Positions 31,268-40,590 of a stretch of DNA of 64,000 nucleotides are shown piece by piece. The first letter of the stretch is position 1; every line of letters starts with the position of its first letter. The notes beneath the pieces were generated by a model. The model was not told where the DNA came from. It searched no databases and saw only the letters and a list, made by a program, of their open reading frames with translations. Source of the DNA: PALSA-612 sp963704335 (GTDB lineage Bacteria > Actinomycetota > Thermoleophilia > Gaiellales > Gaiellaceae); contig OY969889.1 of assembly GCA_963704335.1 (NCBI GenBank), positions 2,294,001 through 2,358,000 on the forward strand, given 5' to 3'. A program made the position numbers and the translations under genes.

Positions 31268-33016
31268 GTGCGTCGACTAGTCTCGGCGTCGTTCATGGGC
31301 TCGTCCTCGACCAGTGGGCCGGCAGCCGAGCCCGACGACTCGCGAATTGGGCGGGCTCGGCTGGTGACGACGCTGCTCAGGGGCGGCGCCGTCACCGCGC
31401 GCGAGGTGATCGCTGCGGCGGCCGGGCTCATCGCACTGTCTCTGGCCGTGTTCAGCGCTCATATCGCCCACGGCGGGTTCGTGTCCGACGACTGGTGGCA
31501 GCACGCGGACACACGCAGCTTTCGGGCCGCCTCCGGGCTCTTCGAGGCCGTCCGCTCGTTTCACGACGAGGTGCCTTTGCGCGGGCGCCCGGTGGAGGCG
31601 TTCATCACGACGGTCCTTCACAACGCGCTCGGTGAAGGGCCCCGTCCGTACCTCGTATGGGCTGTGCTCACCTGGGCGGTAGCGGCGACGCTCGTCTACG
31701 TCTTGGTCAGGCAGGTGGGGCTGGAAAGGATTCACGCCGCGGCCATCGCCGCACTTTGTGTGTTGTTCCCCGCAGGAGACTCGTCCCGCTTCTGGTCGAC
31801 TGCCTCCATCTACGGCGTGACGGCGATCTTCTTCCTCTTGGGCGCGGTCATTGCCCTGCGCGGCATGCGAGAGCACGGCCGCCGCGCCGTCCTGTTCCAC
31901 GGCGCCGCGGATGTGTGCTTTCTACTGAGCCTCCTCACGCACGAGGTCGCCGCGGTGGCGATGCTCGCCACCATCCTGTTGTATCGCCTGCGCGGCTCGT
32001 GGGCGGCTGCTCGGCGCCGGTGGTTCGCGGATCTCGCGACGCTCGGCGTGGCGGCTGGGCTGGCGTTCCTCTTGGGGGTGGAACGCACGGTGCGTCCGCT
32101 GTCGGAGCAGATCGATCATGCGAAGGCGATTCTGCGGGAGGCGCGCGTGCTTTTCGTCACGACGGGCGTACCGGACGGCCCAGTTCGCGTGCCGACCCTG
32201 ATCGCCCTCGGCGTCGTCGCCGTGGGCCTCCTCATGTGGCGCTACCTGCCCGAGGCCGATGAAGCGCGCGGGGAGATACGTCGCTGGCTGATCGCGTGCG
32301 CCGCCGGGGCAATCGCAATCGGAGTGGCCTATGCACCGTACGCGGCAGCCACGGACTACTACAGCCCGATTCCCGACTCTGCACCGGCAAATCGCGTCAA
32401 CATCCTCGCAACACCCGGCTTCGCGTTGCTGTTCTACGCGCTCGCAATGCTCGCCTCGGTGCTTCTTCTACGGGGCCTCGCGCGCTGGCGACTGTGGGCG
32501 ACGGGGGTCGCCGTCGTGATCACCATCGGGCTTGCAGTCACGTGGGTCCAGGAGCTGAACAGGGATCGTCAGGTCTGGAATCGGGCCGCGACACGCGCGC
32601 GGACGATCCTCGACTCGATGCAGGCCGCGATTCCTGCGCCACCGGCGGGCACGACCGTCTACATGTTCGGCACCGAGCAACGATACGAGGACGTGCCGAT
32701 CTTCGAGTCGTCCTGGGATCTGAACGGCGCCGTCAAGCTGCTCTGGGACGATCCGACGCTGCGTGGCATCCCCTGGCCGTCTGTCACCGGTCACTTCAGT
32801 CCTGGACTTGGGCCCCAGGGACGTGGCGTGAGTTGCGGGCCTCTTTCGGTCCAGCCGCACGGGCGGCCCTTCGGTCCGGAGCACGCGTCCCCGTACGGCC
32901 GTACGGTGTTCGTCGATTTCTCGTCAGAGACGGCGACGTGGATCCGCAACCCGTCGGCCTGCCGGGCGGCCGTCGCGCGGCTCGTGACACCGTTCCTGAC
33001 CAACGACGGGGCGTAG
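31268..33016 (+). CDS. Multi-pass membrane protein, GT-C glycosyltransferase-like
   Basis: A protein of up to 582 residues with about 10-11 membrane helices and a C-terminal extracytoplasmic domain. After the first helix the loop GGFVSDDWWQHA has an acidic pair, the position of the catalytic acid in GT-C enzymes such as polyprenyl-phosphate-dependent mannosyltransferases. A function in sugar transfer on the outer face is inference from topology and context. The GTG at 31268 follows the previous stop by 21 bases; the ATG at 31295 is an alternative. The C-terminal part is soluble and lacks a known domain. Confidence 0.65.
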   Translation: MRRLVSASFMGSSSTSGPAAEPDDSRIGRARLVTTLLRGGAVTAREVIAAAAGLIALSLAVFSAHIAHGGFVSDDWWQHADTRSFRAASGLFEAVRSFHDEVPLRGRPVEAFITTVLHNALGEGPRPYLVWAVLTWAVAATLVYVLVRQVGLERIHAAAIAALCVLFPAGDSSRFWSTASIYGVTAIFFLLGAVIALRGMREHGRRAVLFHGAADVCFLLSLLTHEVAAVAMLATILLYRLRGSWAAARRRWFADLATLGVAAGLAFLLGVERTVRPLSEQIDHAKAILREARVLFVTTGVPDGPVRVPTLIALGVVAVGLLMWRYLPEADEARGEIRRWLIACAAGAIAIGVAYAPYAAATDYYSPIPDSAPANRVNILATPGFALLFYALAMLASVLLLRGLARWRLWATGVAVVITIGLAVTWVQELNRDRQVWNRAATRARTILDSMQAAIPAPPAGTTVYMFGTEQRYEDVPIFESSWDLNGAVKLLWDDPTLRGIPWPSVTGHFSPGLGPQGRGVSCGPLSVQPHGRPFGPEHASPYGRTVFVDFSSETATWIRNPSACRAAVARLVTPFLTNDGA

Positions 33017-33054
33017 AAGCGCCCCGTCGACATGGGTGGAGCCTCGACCAGCTG

Positions 33055-33834
33055 ATGCCGCGAGCACTTGTGCTCACGTACCACGCGGTGGGTGAAGGGC
33101 AAGCGCCTCTCTTCGTGGCGGAAAAGCTCTTTCGTGCCCACGTCGAGGCGCTCGAACGTGTGGGAGCTCGGACACACACGCTGTCCGAGCTGACAGCACG
33201 GCTCGAGGAGGGCAAGCTGCCCGATCGGTCGGTCGCGATCACTTTCGACGATGGCGAGGCCGGTGCCGTTCGGTATGCGATCCCGCTGTTGCTGGAGCGG
33301 GGGATGGCGGCAACGGTCTTCTGCGTTGCGGGCCATCTCGGCGGCGCCAGCGACTGGCCGTCTTACCCGTCGCAAGCGCCCCGGCTGCAGCTCGCCGCCG
33401 GTGGCGAGCTGCGGGAGCTCGCCGAGGCCGGCATCGAGATCGGCTGCCACGGTCACGCGCACGAGCCTCTCGACGTGATTTCGCCAGAGGCTGCGCCGCG
33501 CGAGGTGGTCGAATCGGGAGCCACGCTTGCCCAGGTGGTCGGGAAGCCTGTCCGCACGTTCGCGTGGCCGTACGGCGCGCGACCCAATGACGTCGCAGCG
33601 CGACTCATCGAGCAGAGCTACACCGCCGCCTGCTCGACGGTGATCGATCGCGTCGACTCGCGGAGCAGCATTCACGAGCTGCCGCGGGTCGACGCTCATT
33701 ACCTGCGGCGGCCGGAGCTGTTACGTCAGGTGGTCGCCGGTCGAGGGGATCTCTACCTGAGGCTACGAGCGCTCGGCAACAGCGCCCGGAGGGCAGTGCG
33801 GCCTGACCACGGCTCCGTCGAGACCGGTTCATGA
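33055..33834 (+). CDS. Polysaccharide deacetylase (NodB-like)
   Basis: A 259-residue carbohydrate esterase family 4-type protein. Motif 1 is AITFDDGEAG, with both Asp, near residue 63; motif 2 is GCHGHAHEPL, with the metal His residues; motif 3 is FAWPYGARPND. Metal-dependent N-deacetylation of a GlcNAc-type residue is the family reaction. There is no signal peptide, so it would act inside the cell on a lipid-linked precursor, or be exported another way. The ATG at 33055 gives a clean family start (ALVLTYHAV). It overlaps the flippase gene by 4 bases. Confidence 0.85.
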   Translation: MPRALVLTYHAVGEGQAPLFVAEKLFRAHVEALERVGARTHTLSELTARLEEGKLPDRSVAITFDDGEAGAVRYAIPLLLERGMAATVFCVAGHLGGASDWPSYPSQAPRLQLAAGGELRELAEAGIEIGCHGHAHEPLDVISPEAAPREVVESGATLAQVVGKPVRTFAWPYGARPNDVAARLIEQSYTAACSTVIDRVDSRSSIHELPRVDAHYLRRPELLRQVVAGRGDLYLRLRALGNSARRAVRPDHGSVETGS

Positions 33835-35120
33835 GCACCGAGGAAGCTCAGGTCGACGCCCAGCGGGGCTGGCGCATGGTGCTGCGGCGGACGGCTGCGC
33901 TCCTCGCCGGGGAAAGCGCCGCACGGGTTGTCGGCTTCGTCGTGGTTTTGCTGCTCGCCCGACGGTTGGGACCCACCGGCTTCGGCATCGTCACGTTCGG
34001 GCTCACGCTGGTCGGTTGGCTCGCGTTCGTCACCGACTCGGGAACGGAGATCCTCAACGTCCGGGAGATCGCGCGCCGGCCGCAACGGTTCAAGGAGATC
34101 GCCGAGCACGTCCTGGGGCTCAGGCTCGTGCTCTCCATCGTCGCAACCATCGTCTTCATCGGCGGCGTATTGCTCTTCGCCCGCTCCGATCTGACCCGTT
34201 CGACCCTCATCCTCTTCGCGCTGGTGCTGCCGGCCACGGCTCTCAACCTGCGTTGGATGGTGCTCGGTGTGGGCGGCTCACGCGCCATCGCATTCGGCCT
34301 GACTCTGTCGCGGTTCGTAGTGCTCGCGGGCGTCATCCTGTTCGTCGCCAACCTGGACGACCTCAAGCGCGTCCCTCTGCTCGAGGCCGTCGGCGCGCTC
34401 GTCTATGCGCTGACCGTGCTCTGGCTCGTCGGTGGCGGGTGGCGGGTCCTTCGGCCGCGTGCGAATCTCGCCGTATGGGGCGACACGCTCAGGCAGAGTG
34501 CTCCGCTGATGGTGAATGGCCTCGCGCGCTCGGCGGTCGTGTCGTTCGACATCCTCGTCATCGAGCTTGCCCTGGGGCCGCGCTCGGTCGGCATCTACGG
34601 GGTCGCCTCCAAGCCCGCGTTCTTCTTCACCGCCAGCGTGGGCCTGTTCTCACTGGCGTTTCTGTCGGCATTCAGCGCTACCGCCGTCGACGGCGCAGCC
34701 GCCTTGAGGGGGCAGGCTCTGCGCTGGGCGTTCACTTGCGGCGTGGTCGCAGCAGTCTGCATGAGCGTCGGGTCGCTGCTCATCCCCGCCGTCTTCGGCG
34801 AGGAGTACAAGCGGGCGATCCCGCTGCTCGCCGTCATGGCCTGGCGCGTGCCCCTTGCTGTGCTCGCCGGCGTCTACAGCAGCGTCCTGATCGCCCGCGA
34901 CCGGCAGACAGACCTCATGAAGAACAGCATCGTCACGGCGGTGTTCGTAGTCGTGGCTGACATCGTCGCCGTATTGACCGTGGGCCTGATAGGCGCGGCA
35001 TTCGTCACCGTCGCTGCTGCCGGCCTCGCGTTCCTTCTCAACTGGCGCAGCGTGCGCCGCTCATTCCCCGAGCTGGCTGGGAGCCGGTTTGGGTTCAAAG
35101 ACCGGGCGGCGGGCTCGTGA
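33831..35120 (+). CDS. Wzx-type polysaccharide flippase
   Basis: A 429-residue membrane protein with about 12 predicted helices, of the MATE/MVF (oligosaccharidyl-lipid flippase) superfamily. It opens with a cytoplasmic tail, then LLAGESAARVVGFVVVLLLARRLGPTGFGIVTF, split here for reading as RVVGFVVVLLLARRLG and PTGFGIVTF, typical of Wzx proteins. It should move undecaprenyl-linked glycan across the membrane. No Wzy polymerase or Wza/Wzc export genes are recognised nearby, although the GT-C-like gene could be a ligase or polymerase. Confidence 0.85.
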   Translation: MSTEEAQVDAQRGWRMVLRRTAALLAGESAARVVGFVVVLLLARRLGPTGFGIVTFGLTLVGWLAFVTDSGTEILNVREIARRPQRFKEIAEHVLGLRLVLSIVATIVFIGGVLLFARSDLTRSTLILFALVLPATALNLRWMVLGVGGSRAIAFGLTLSRFVVLAGVILFVANLDDLKRVPLLEAVGALVYALTVLWLVGGGWRVLRPRANLAVWGDTLRQSAPLMVNGLARSAVVSFDILVIELALGPRSVGIYGVASKPAFFFTASVGLFSLAFLSAFSATAVDGAAALRGQALRWAFTCGVVAAVCMSVGSLLIPAVFGEEYKRAIPLLAVMAWRVPLAVLAGVYSSVLIARDRQTDLMKNSIVTAVFVVVADIVAVLTVGLIGAAFVTVAAAGLAFLLNWRSVRRSFPELAGSRFGFKDRAAGS

Positions 35121-35860
35121 AGGACGTTCCCGCCGATTACTACAAGAGACTCGCGGACGTCGACGATCGCCACTGGTGGACGCAAGGGTTGCTGGAGCTG
35201 GTCTTCGTCGAGCTTCGGCCGTGGCTCGACCACGGGCCACGCGCCCTGCTCGATGCGGGATGCGGTGCCGGAGCCTTTCTCGCCGCTGCGGAGAAACGGG
35301 TCCCGTCCGCCGCCCTGTACGGCGTCGACCTGAGCCCGGAGGGGATCGACATGGCGCGGCTGAGAGTGCCAACAGCCGAGTTGTCGGTGGCGCCGCTGTC
35401 TGCGCTCCCGCTGGCGGACAGCTCCGTCGACGTGGCGGTGATGAACGACGTGATGCAACACATCGACGAGTCCGAGGTGACCCCGAGCCTGACGGAGCTG
35501 CGGCGTGTACTCGGGACGACGGGTGTGCTGCTCATCCGCACCAACGGCGCCCGGCGCTGCCGTCGCGACCGCTCCGACTGGAGGCTGTACGACGTCGCGA
35601 CTCTGACGGCCGAGCTCGCGAGAGCGGGATTCGAAGTGCGGCGCACGACGTTCGCGAACATGATCTTCTCGGCGATTGCCGAGCTTCGTGGCCGGGGACC
35701 ACGTGCCCCTACCGAGGAGACATGTGGCATTCCCCTGCGGGTGGGAGCGCTCTCATCGCGCCTGGGAGCGGCGACGCTGGGGGTCGAGGCAGCGGTCGTA
35801 GGCCGAGGATGGCGCATTCCCTGGGGCCACAGCCTGCTGGTCACGGCGGTGCCACGGTGA
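35117..35860 (+). CDS. SAM-dependent methyltransferase
   Basis: A 247-residue class I methyltransferase. SAM motif I is LLDAGCGAGAFLAAA (about 50-64), motif II is ALYGVDLSPEGIDMA, and the post-motif region has PLADSSVDVAVMNDVMQHI. The early DDRHWWTQG motif is typical of methyltransferases in glycan and lipid-linked sugar loci. It may methylate a sugar of the glycan. GTG start overlapping the flippase stop by 4 bases; its own stop overlaps the next gene by 4. Confidence 0.8.
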   Translation: MKDVPADYYKRLADVDDRHWWTQGLLELVFVELRPWLDHGPRALLDAGCGAGAFLAAAEKRVPSAALYGVDLSPEGIDMARLRVPTAELSVAPLSALPLADSSVDVAVMNDVMQHIDESEVTPSLTELRRVLGTTGVLLIRTNGARRCRRDRSDWRLYDVATLTAELARAGFEVRRTTFANMIFSAIAELRGRGPRAPTEETCGIPLRVGALSSRLGAATLGVEAAVVGRGWRIPWGHSLLVTAVPR

Positions 35861-36558
35861 CGGCCGTCAAGGCGCACTGGGACACCGTCGCCGACCACTA
35901 CGACCGCGCTTACGACGCGCCGGGCACTGCGGGGAAGGTCCTGCGAGAGCGTCTCGCAGCCGTGCTGGAGCTCGTGGGCGAGGGTCCCGGGGACGCGCTG
36001 GACGTCGGGATGGGAGCAGGACGCCTTTGCGCCCAGCTCGACCGCCGGCGCTGGCGCGTCAGCGGCGTCGATCTTTCTCCGGCCATGGTCGCGGCGGCCA
36101 CCAGGCGCCTGCCTCAGCTCGAGGGGCGGCTGGTCGAGGGATCGATCACCGCGCTCCCTTTCCCCGACGCGTCGTTCGACGCGGTGACGGCAACAGGCGT
36201 CGCCGAGTACGTGCTCGACCATCTCACCGCCGCCATGCAGGAGCTGGCCCGAGTGCTTCGCAGCGGTGGAGTCGCGGTCGTGAGCTTTCCCAACCACTCG
36301 TCGCCGGTCCATCTCTGGCGAGGCCGCGTCCTCTATCCGGTGGTGCGTGGCGTGAAGAGGATCGTTCCCTTCGGGCGACCTCCACCGCTCGCCCTGGGGC
36401 TCGCTTCGCCGGACGAGCTGGGACGGGCGCTCGAGGCTGCCGGCTTCGCCATCGAGGACCTCCGGGTCGTCGACGTGCGGCCGCGGAGCATGAGGAGCAC
36501 GCGGCTTGCCCGGAGGCTGGCCACCCAGCTCGTCTTCGCGGCCCGCCGGGTAGCGTGA
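35857..36558 (+). CDS. SAM-dependent methyltransferase
   Basis: A 233-residue class I methyltransferase starting HWDTVADHYDRAYD. SAM motif I is ALDVGMGAGRLCAQL, motif II is VSGVDLSPAMVAAAT, then ALPFPDASFDAVTATGVAEY. The C-terminal region after FPNHSSPVHLWRGRVLY is basic and may meet a membrane-bound acceptor. The second methyltransferase in tandem suggests two methylated positions. GTG start. Confidence 0.8.
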   Translation: MTAVKAHWDTVADHYDRAYDAPGTAGKVLRERLAAVLELVGEGPGDALDVGMGAGRLCAQLDRRRWRVSGVDLSPAMVAAATRRLPQLEGRLVEGSITALPFPDASFDAVTATGVAEYVLDHLTAAMQELARVLRSGGVAVVSFPNHSSPVHLWRGRVLYPVVRGVKRIVPFGRPPPLALGLASPDELGRALEAAGFAIEDLRVVDVRPRSMRSTRLARRLATQLVFAARRVA

Positions 36559-36564
36559 CGCGCC

Positions 36565-37872
36565 GTGCGTATCGCGCTGACGATCACACTGGCCTGCTCG
36601 GTGCTCGCGACGAGCGTCGGTCTCGCCGGCGCCGCCGGGCCGGGCACGATTACGACCATCGCCGAGGTGGGACACCCTCGCGATCTCGCTGCCCTCGCAG
36701 ACGGCGCGCTCCTCGTGGCGCAGCCGTTCGAAAACACCGTGCGGCGGGTCAATCCGGACGGGACCACGATTGTCGTGGCCGGCACGGGCGACGTTGGCTA
36801 TTCGGGTGACGGCGGTCCAGCGACCATGGCCCGGCTCAGCTTCGTGCACGGAGTGGCGCCGCTTCGGGACGGGGGGTACGTGCTGGCAGATACGCGAAAC
36901 GATTGCGTGCGCAGGGTCGCAGCCGACGGGACGATCACCACGATCGCCGGCCTCGGGAGCGCTGGGTTCGTGGGCGACGGGGGCCCTGCAGCCGAGGCGA
37001 AGCTGTGGGCGCCGCACGGCGTTGGCGTTACGGCGAACGGGGACGTCCTCGTCGCCGACACCGAGAACCACCGCGTCCGCATGATCTCGACGGCCGGGAT
37101 CATCACCACGGTCGCCGGGACCGGCGAGCGCGGCTACAGCGGGGACGACGGGCCAGCAACGCTTGCCCGGCTCGATCGTCCGTTCGATGTCGCGGCACTG
37201 CCGGCCGGAGGCTTCCTGGTGGCCGACTCCAACCGCGTCCGGCGTGTCGCCCCCGACAACACGATCACGACCGTCGCAGGCTCGAGCGAGGCGGCCTTCT
37301 CCGGGGACGGAGGACCGGCGAACCTCGCTCGTCTCAGCTCACCGCACGGAGTGACTCCGCTACCCGGCGGTGGCTTCCTCATCGCCGACACGGGCAACCA
37401 GCGCATACGGCGCGTGTTCCCGGACGGCACGATCAGCACAATCGCCGGAACCGGGACATCCGGCTTCTCCGGCGACGGCGGAGCCGCGGCGACGGCCTCG
37501 CTCGACTCGCCCAAGGCCGTCGAGATGGCGGGAGAGGGCGGCAGCTACGTGATCGCAGACGCCGGCAACGACCGCATACGTCTCGTGGCAGGCACGACGG
37601 CGCCGCTGGTCCTGAAGATCCCCGCCAGGGTGAGCTCCAAGGTACGCACGGCCGTGAGACTGCCGGTGCTGCTCTCGGAAGCCGCCGCTCTTCGCCTCGA
37701 GGTGAAACGCGGCTCGAAGCTGGTCCTCGGCGTCCGTGCGGTTCGGAGCGCAGGATCGAGTGTGCTCGTGTTCGGCCGGCAGCTGAAGGCGGGGAGGTAC
37801 TCCCTGCGTCTGCGCGCAGGCACGTCCGACGGCCGTACGGGGCAGTCGGTTGGCACGCTGGTCCGACGGTGA
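36565..37872 (+). CDS. Secreted NHL-repeat beta-propeller
   Basis: A 435-residue exported protein. A signal peptide ends near GLAGAAG (residue about 26). Six NHL-type repeats of about 53-56 residues follow. Each carries a form of SGDGGPA-x2-ARL, then a GV-x-PL-x-GG block, then ADT-x-N-x-RIRRV and DGTI-x-TIAG. Together they fill one propeller (about 30-345). The C-terminal ~85 residues are a small beta domain (LKIPARVSSKVRTAVRLPVLL). Such propellers bind proteins or glycans; an enzyme role is not indicated. It is embedded between glycan genes with tight spacing. GTG start. Confidence 0.8.
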   Translation: MRIALTITLACSVLATSVGLAGAAGPGTITTIAEVGHPRDLAALADGALLVAQPFENTVRRVNPDGTTIVVAGTGDVGYSGDGGPATMARLSFVHGVAPLRDGGYVLADTRNDCVRRVAADGTITTIAGLGSAGFVGDGGPAAEAKLWAPHGVGVTANGDVLVADTENHRVRMISTAGIITTVAGTGERGYSGDDGPATLARLDRPFDVAALPAGGFLVADSNRVRRVAPDNTITTVAGSSEAAFSGDGGPANLARLSSPHGVTPLPGGGFLIADTGNQRIRRVFPDGTISTIAGTGTSGFSGDGGAAATASLDSPKAVEMAGEGGSYVIADAGNDRIRLVAGTTAPLVLKIPARVSSKVRTAVRLPVLLSEAAALRLEVKRGSKLVLGVRAVRSAGSSVLVFGRQLKAGRYSLRLRAGTSDGRTGQSVGTLVRR

Positions 37873-38987
37873 CTCTGGGCGTTCTCGGCATCGACGGCCA
37901 TCGGCTCGGAGGTGCACGCACGGGCGTGGGGCGTTACGTGGCCGAGCTTCTGCGCGAGTGGGCCAACCTGGAGAGCCCGTTCTCGGAGATCGTCGTCTTC
38001 GCGCCTGACGGCGTCGAGCGAGATCTGGTGCCGGCGCCACCGTTTCGCGTGCGCACCTTGCCGGGCGCAGGTGGCAGCGCATTTCACTGGACGCTGGCCC
38101 GCGCCGCCCGCGACGTCGATCTGCTCTTCTGCCCGTCGTACGCGGCGCCGCTCGCGTACCGAGGCCCGTTCGTCGTCACGGTCCACGATGCGTTGTCGGT
38201 GCTGATGCCTCCCGAGCGAGGCGTGCGGCCGCGACTCCGCCATCTGATGACCCAGCGGTCCGCGCGCAAGGCGCGCCGAGTCGTGACCGTGTCGGAGACG
38301 TCCCGCCGGGACATCGCTCGCTGCTACGGCGTGCCCACGGAGCGAATCGTCGTCGTCCCCAACGGCTGTAGGCGCGAGTTCTTCCTCGCCCCGGAACCGG
38401 CCGACGTGGAGGATGTTCGCGGCCGGTTCGGGCTCGAGGGCGAACGCTTCTGCCTCTATGTGGGCAAGCTCGCCCGTCGGCGGAACCTCGCTTCTCTCTT
38501 GGAAGCATTCGCCGCGGCGCGGAAGCGCTCCGGATCGCCACACCTCCTCGTGTTGGTCGGCCAGAACACCCTGGACCAGCCCGTGGCTGCAGCGGCAGAG
38601 GCGGCGGGAATCGGCGACCAGGTTCGGCTCACGGGCCACATACCTGACACCGATCTGCACGTCCTCTATCACGAGGCAGAGCTGTTCGTGTACCCATCGT
38701 CATATGAGGGCTTCGGCTTGCCGGTGCTCGAGGCCATGGCTGCCGGCACGCCCGTGCTCACGGCGCGAAACTCGGCGCTCGAGGAAGTCGCGGGCGACGC
38801 GGCGCTGCTCGTCGACGAGCCTCGGGTGGATCTCCTTGCGGGCGCGCTGGCCGAGCTCATGTCTGACGATGCGTTGCGGCAGCGCCTGTCCGAGCGGGGG
38901 AGGCAGCGCGCCGGCCTGTTTCCCTGGAGTCGCACGGCCGCCGAGACCATGGCCGTCCTGGCAGCTGTAGCCTCCGCGTCCCGGTGA
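37869..38987 (+). CDS. Family 4 glycosyltransferase
   Basis: A 372-residue GT-B enzyme. The opening GVLGIDGHRLGGARTGVGRYV is typical of mannosyltransferase-like GT4 proteins, followed by FVVTVHDALSVL and RRVVTVSETSRRDI. The donor domain has FCLYVGKLARRRNLASLL and the ExxxxxxxE motif in YEGFGLPVLEAMAAGTPVL. The GTG start overlaps the propeller gene stop by 4 bases, so it is translationally coupled to it. Confidence 0.85.
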   Translation: MTLGVLGIDGHRLGGARTGVGRYVAELLREWANLESPFSEIVVFAPDGVERDLVPAPPFRVRTLPGAGGSAFHWTLARAARDVDLLFCPSYAAPLAYRGPFVVTVHDALSVLMPPERGVRPRLRHLMTQRSARKARRVVTVSETSRRDIARCYGVPTERIVVVPNGCRREFFLAPEPADVEDVRGRFGLEGERFCLYVGKLARRRNLASLLEAFAAARKRSGSPHLLVLVGQNTLDQPVAAAAEAAGIGDQVRLTGHIPDTDLHVLYHEAELFVYPSSYEGFGLPVLEAMAAGTPVLTARNSALEEVAGDAALLVDEPRVDLLAGALAELMSDDALRQRLSERGRQRAGLFPWSRTAAETMAVLAAVASASR

Positions 38988-39532
38988 CCGGCCACGAGCC
39001 CCCATTCCGCCTGAATCTCGGCTCTGGGAATCGCCCCCTCGCCGGTTTCGTCAACGTCGATTCCCGTCCGCTCTCCACGGTCGACGTGGTGGCCGACGTC
39101 CGCTCGCTCCCTTTCCCGGACGGTTCGGCGATGGAGGTAGAGGCCTCGTCGCTCCTGGAGCACTTCCGGGATCCCTACGAGGTGCTCGACGAGATTCATC
39201 GCGTGCTTGCGCCGGACGGCGTCCTTCGCGTTCGCGTGCCATCCCCGTGGTCCCAGGCCGGGATGCTCGATCCGGACCACGTGTTTCTCGCCGACCTCAA
39301 GCAGTGGCGAGAGATCCTTGCCGGCTACTTCACGAGCGTGTCCGCCCGCGGCGAGGGAGTTCGCTACCGCGACAACAAGCTGCTGGCCGCCGCTTGCCAC
39401 TTCGCGGTGCGCGTGCTTCGCATGCACGAGCTTGCGCAGGTCTGGGTGCTGAGCGCCTCGGGCAAGCGCCGCGACCCGGTGCGTGCGTACACGCCGTGGT
39501 GGCTGGAGGAGACGGAGATCAGCCCGCGCTGA
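38984..39532 (+). CDS. Small SAM-dependent methyltransferase-like protein
   Basis: A 182-residue protein of the type RLNLGSGNRPLAGFVNVD that opens many glycan-cluster methyltransferases. It continues with VVADVRSLPFPDGS, SSLLEHFRDPYEVLDEIHRVL and the PDGVLRVRVPS strand. The N-terminal SAM loop (LGSGN) is shortened. Its 3' end overlaps the convergent oxidoreductase gene by 14 bases and marks the end of the forward glycan operon. Confidence 0.75.
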   Translation: MTGHEPPFRLNLGSGNRPLAGFVNVDSRPLSTVDVVADVRSLPFPDGSAMEVEASSLLEHFRDPYEVLDEIHRVLAPDGVLRVRVPSPWSQAGMLDPDHVFLADLKQWREILAGYFTSVSARGEGVRYRDNKLLAAACHFAVRVLRMHELAQVWVLSASGKRRDPVRAYTPWWLEETEISPR

Positions 39533-40586
39533 GCAGTACGCGTTCGCCGGTCTCGGCCGAGCGGTAGGCGGCCTCGATCACGGCCAACCCGTCGCGTGCT
39601 TCGCGGCCGCTCGCGGGAGGCTCCTCGCCGCGCTCGAGCGCCGCGAAGATGTTGCGGAAGTGCGTCACCGTGGCAGCGACGCTGGGGTTCCGGGGGCTTC
39701 TGGCCAGCGTCTTGCGCGTCTTGCCTCGCTCCAGCCAGGCCACGCCGCCGAGCCCGTAGACAAACCGCACGGCCGGGTGCTCGGCCCGCTTGAGGCCCGC
39801 CTGAAAGAGGATGCGGCCCCCGTGCGACGCCCGCAGAGACGCCTGCTCGCAGTCTGCGCGAAGCTCGACGTACCGCGTGGCGGACTTGCAGAGGCGGTCG
39901 ATCGTGATCTGCGCCAGGCGTCCGCCCGAGAACTCGAGCAGCACGAGGTGGATGGCGTCGGCCTCGCTGTCGGCGTCGAGACCAGCCGAGTGCCGCGCGT
40001 ACACGGCGGTGGGCGGCTCCTCGAAGAGGTGGAGCAGAAGGTCGACGAGGTGCACGCCTCCTTCGAAGAGCGTCCGGTTCGGCATGGCGGCCCGCCACGC
40101 GACGGGCTCGTTCCAGGGTGGCATGTCCATCAGCTGGGAGATCTGGCAGAAGACGAGTCGCCCGACGTCCGGCTTGCCGATGCTCGACTTGATCGCGCGA
40201 AAGATCGGCTTCTCGCGGTACTGGTGATTGACCGCCACGAAGCGGTCGGCGGCGGCGGCGGCCGCGAGGACGCGATCCGCCTCGTCGACTGTGTTAACGA
40301 AAGGTTTCTCGCAGAGCACGTGCGCGCCACCCGCCAGCGCCTGCAAGCAGAGCTCCGTGTGCGAGGAGGGAGGCGTCGCGACGACCACGACGTCGGGCCG
40401 GCCCTGTTCCAGGAGCTCGTCGAGGGTCTCCCACGCCGGCAAGCTCGTCTCCTGTTGCCAGGAGGCTCGCTGTTCGGGCGAGGCATCGAAGCCGCCGATC
40501 GGCGTGGTTCCGGCGATCTTCCGCAGAGCGGGCTCGTGGAAAGCTCGCGCCGCCCAACCGAGCCCGGCGATGCCGACGCGCATCAT
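39519..40586 (-). CDS. Gfo/Idh/MocA family oxidoreductase
   Basis: A 355-residue NAD(P)-dependent dehydrogenase. The Rossmann loop is GIAGLGWAARAFHEPAL, the strand VVVVATPPSSHTEL follows, and the family signature HVLCEKPF (about residues 88-95) holds the catalytic Lys. Residues FEGGVHLVDLLLHL in the C-terminal domain place the His/Asp pair. Members oxidise or reduce sugar C-OH groups, for example in UDP-sugar modification. It heads a reverse-strand set at the far end of the glycan cluster. Start is the ATG at 40586. Confidence 0.85.
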   Translation of the reverse strand: MMRVGIAGLGWAARAFHEPALRKIAGTTPIGGFDASPEQRASWQQETSLPAWETLDELLEQGRPDVVVVATPPSSHTELCLQALAGGAHVLCEKPFVNTVDEADRVLAAAAAADRFVAVNHQYREKPIFRAIKSSIGKPDVGRLVFCQISQLMDMPPWNEPVAWRAAMPNRTLFEGGVHLVDLLLHLFEEPPTAVYARHSAGLDADSEADAIHLVLLEFSGGRLAQITIDRLCKSATRYVELRADCEQASLRASHGGRILFQAGLKRAEHPAVRFVYGLGGVAWLERGKTRKTLARSPRNPSVAATVTHFRNIFAALERGEEPPASGREARDGLAVIEAAYRSAETGERVLLSAG

Positions 40587-40590
40587 CCCT

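Noticed and set aside
35140..37071. 643-residue open frame on the minus strand
   Set aside because: It is antisense to two methyltransferases and the propeller, all with convincing motifs.
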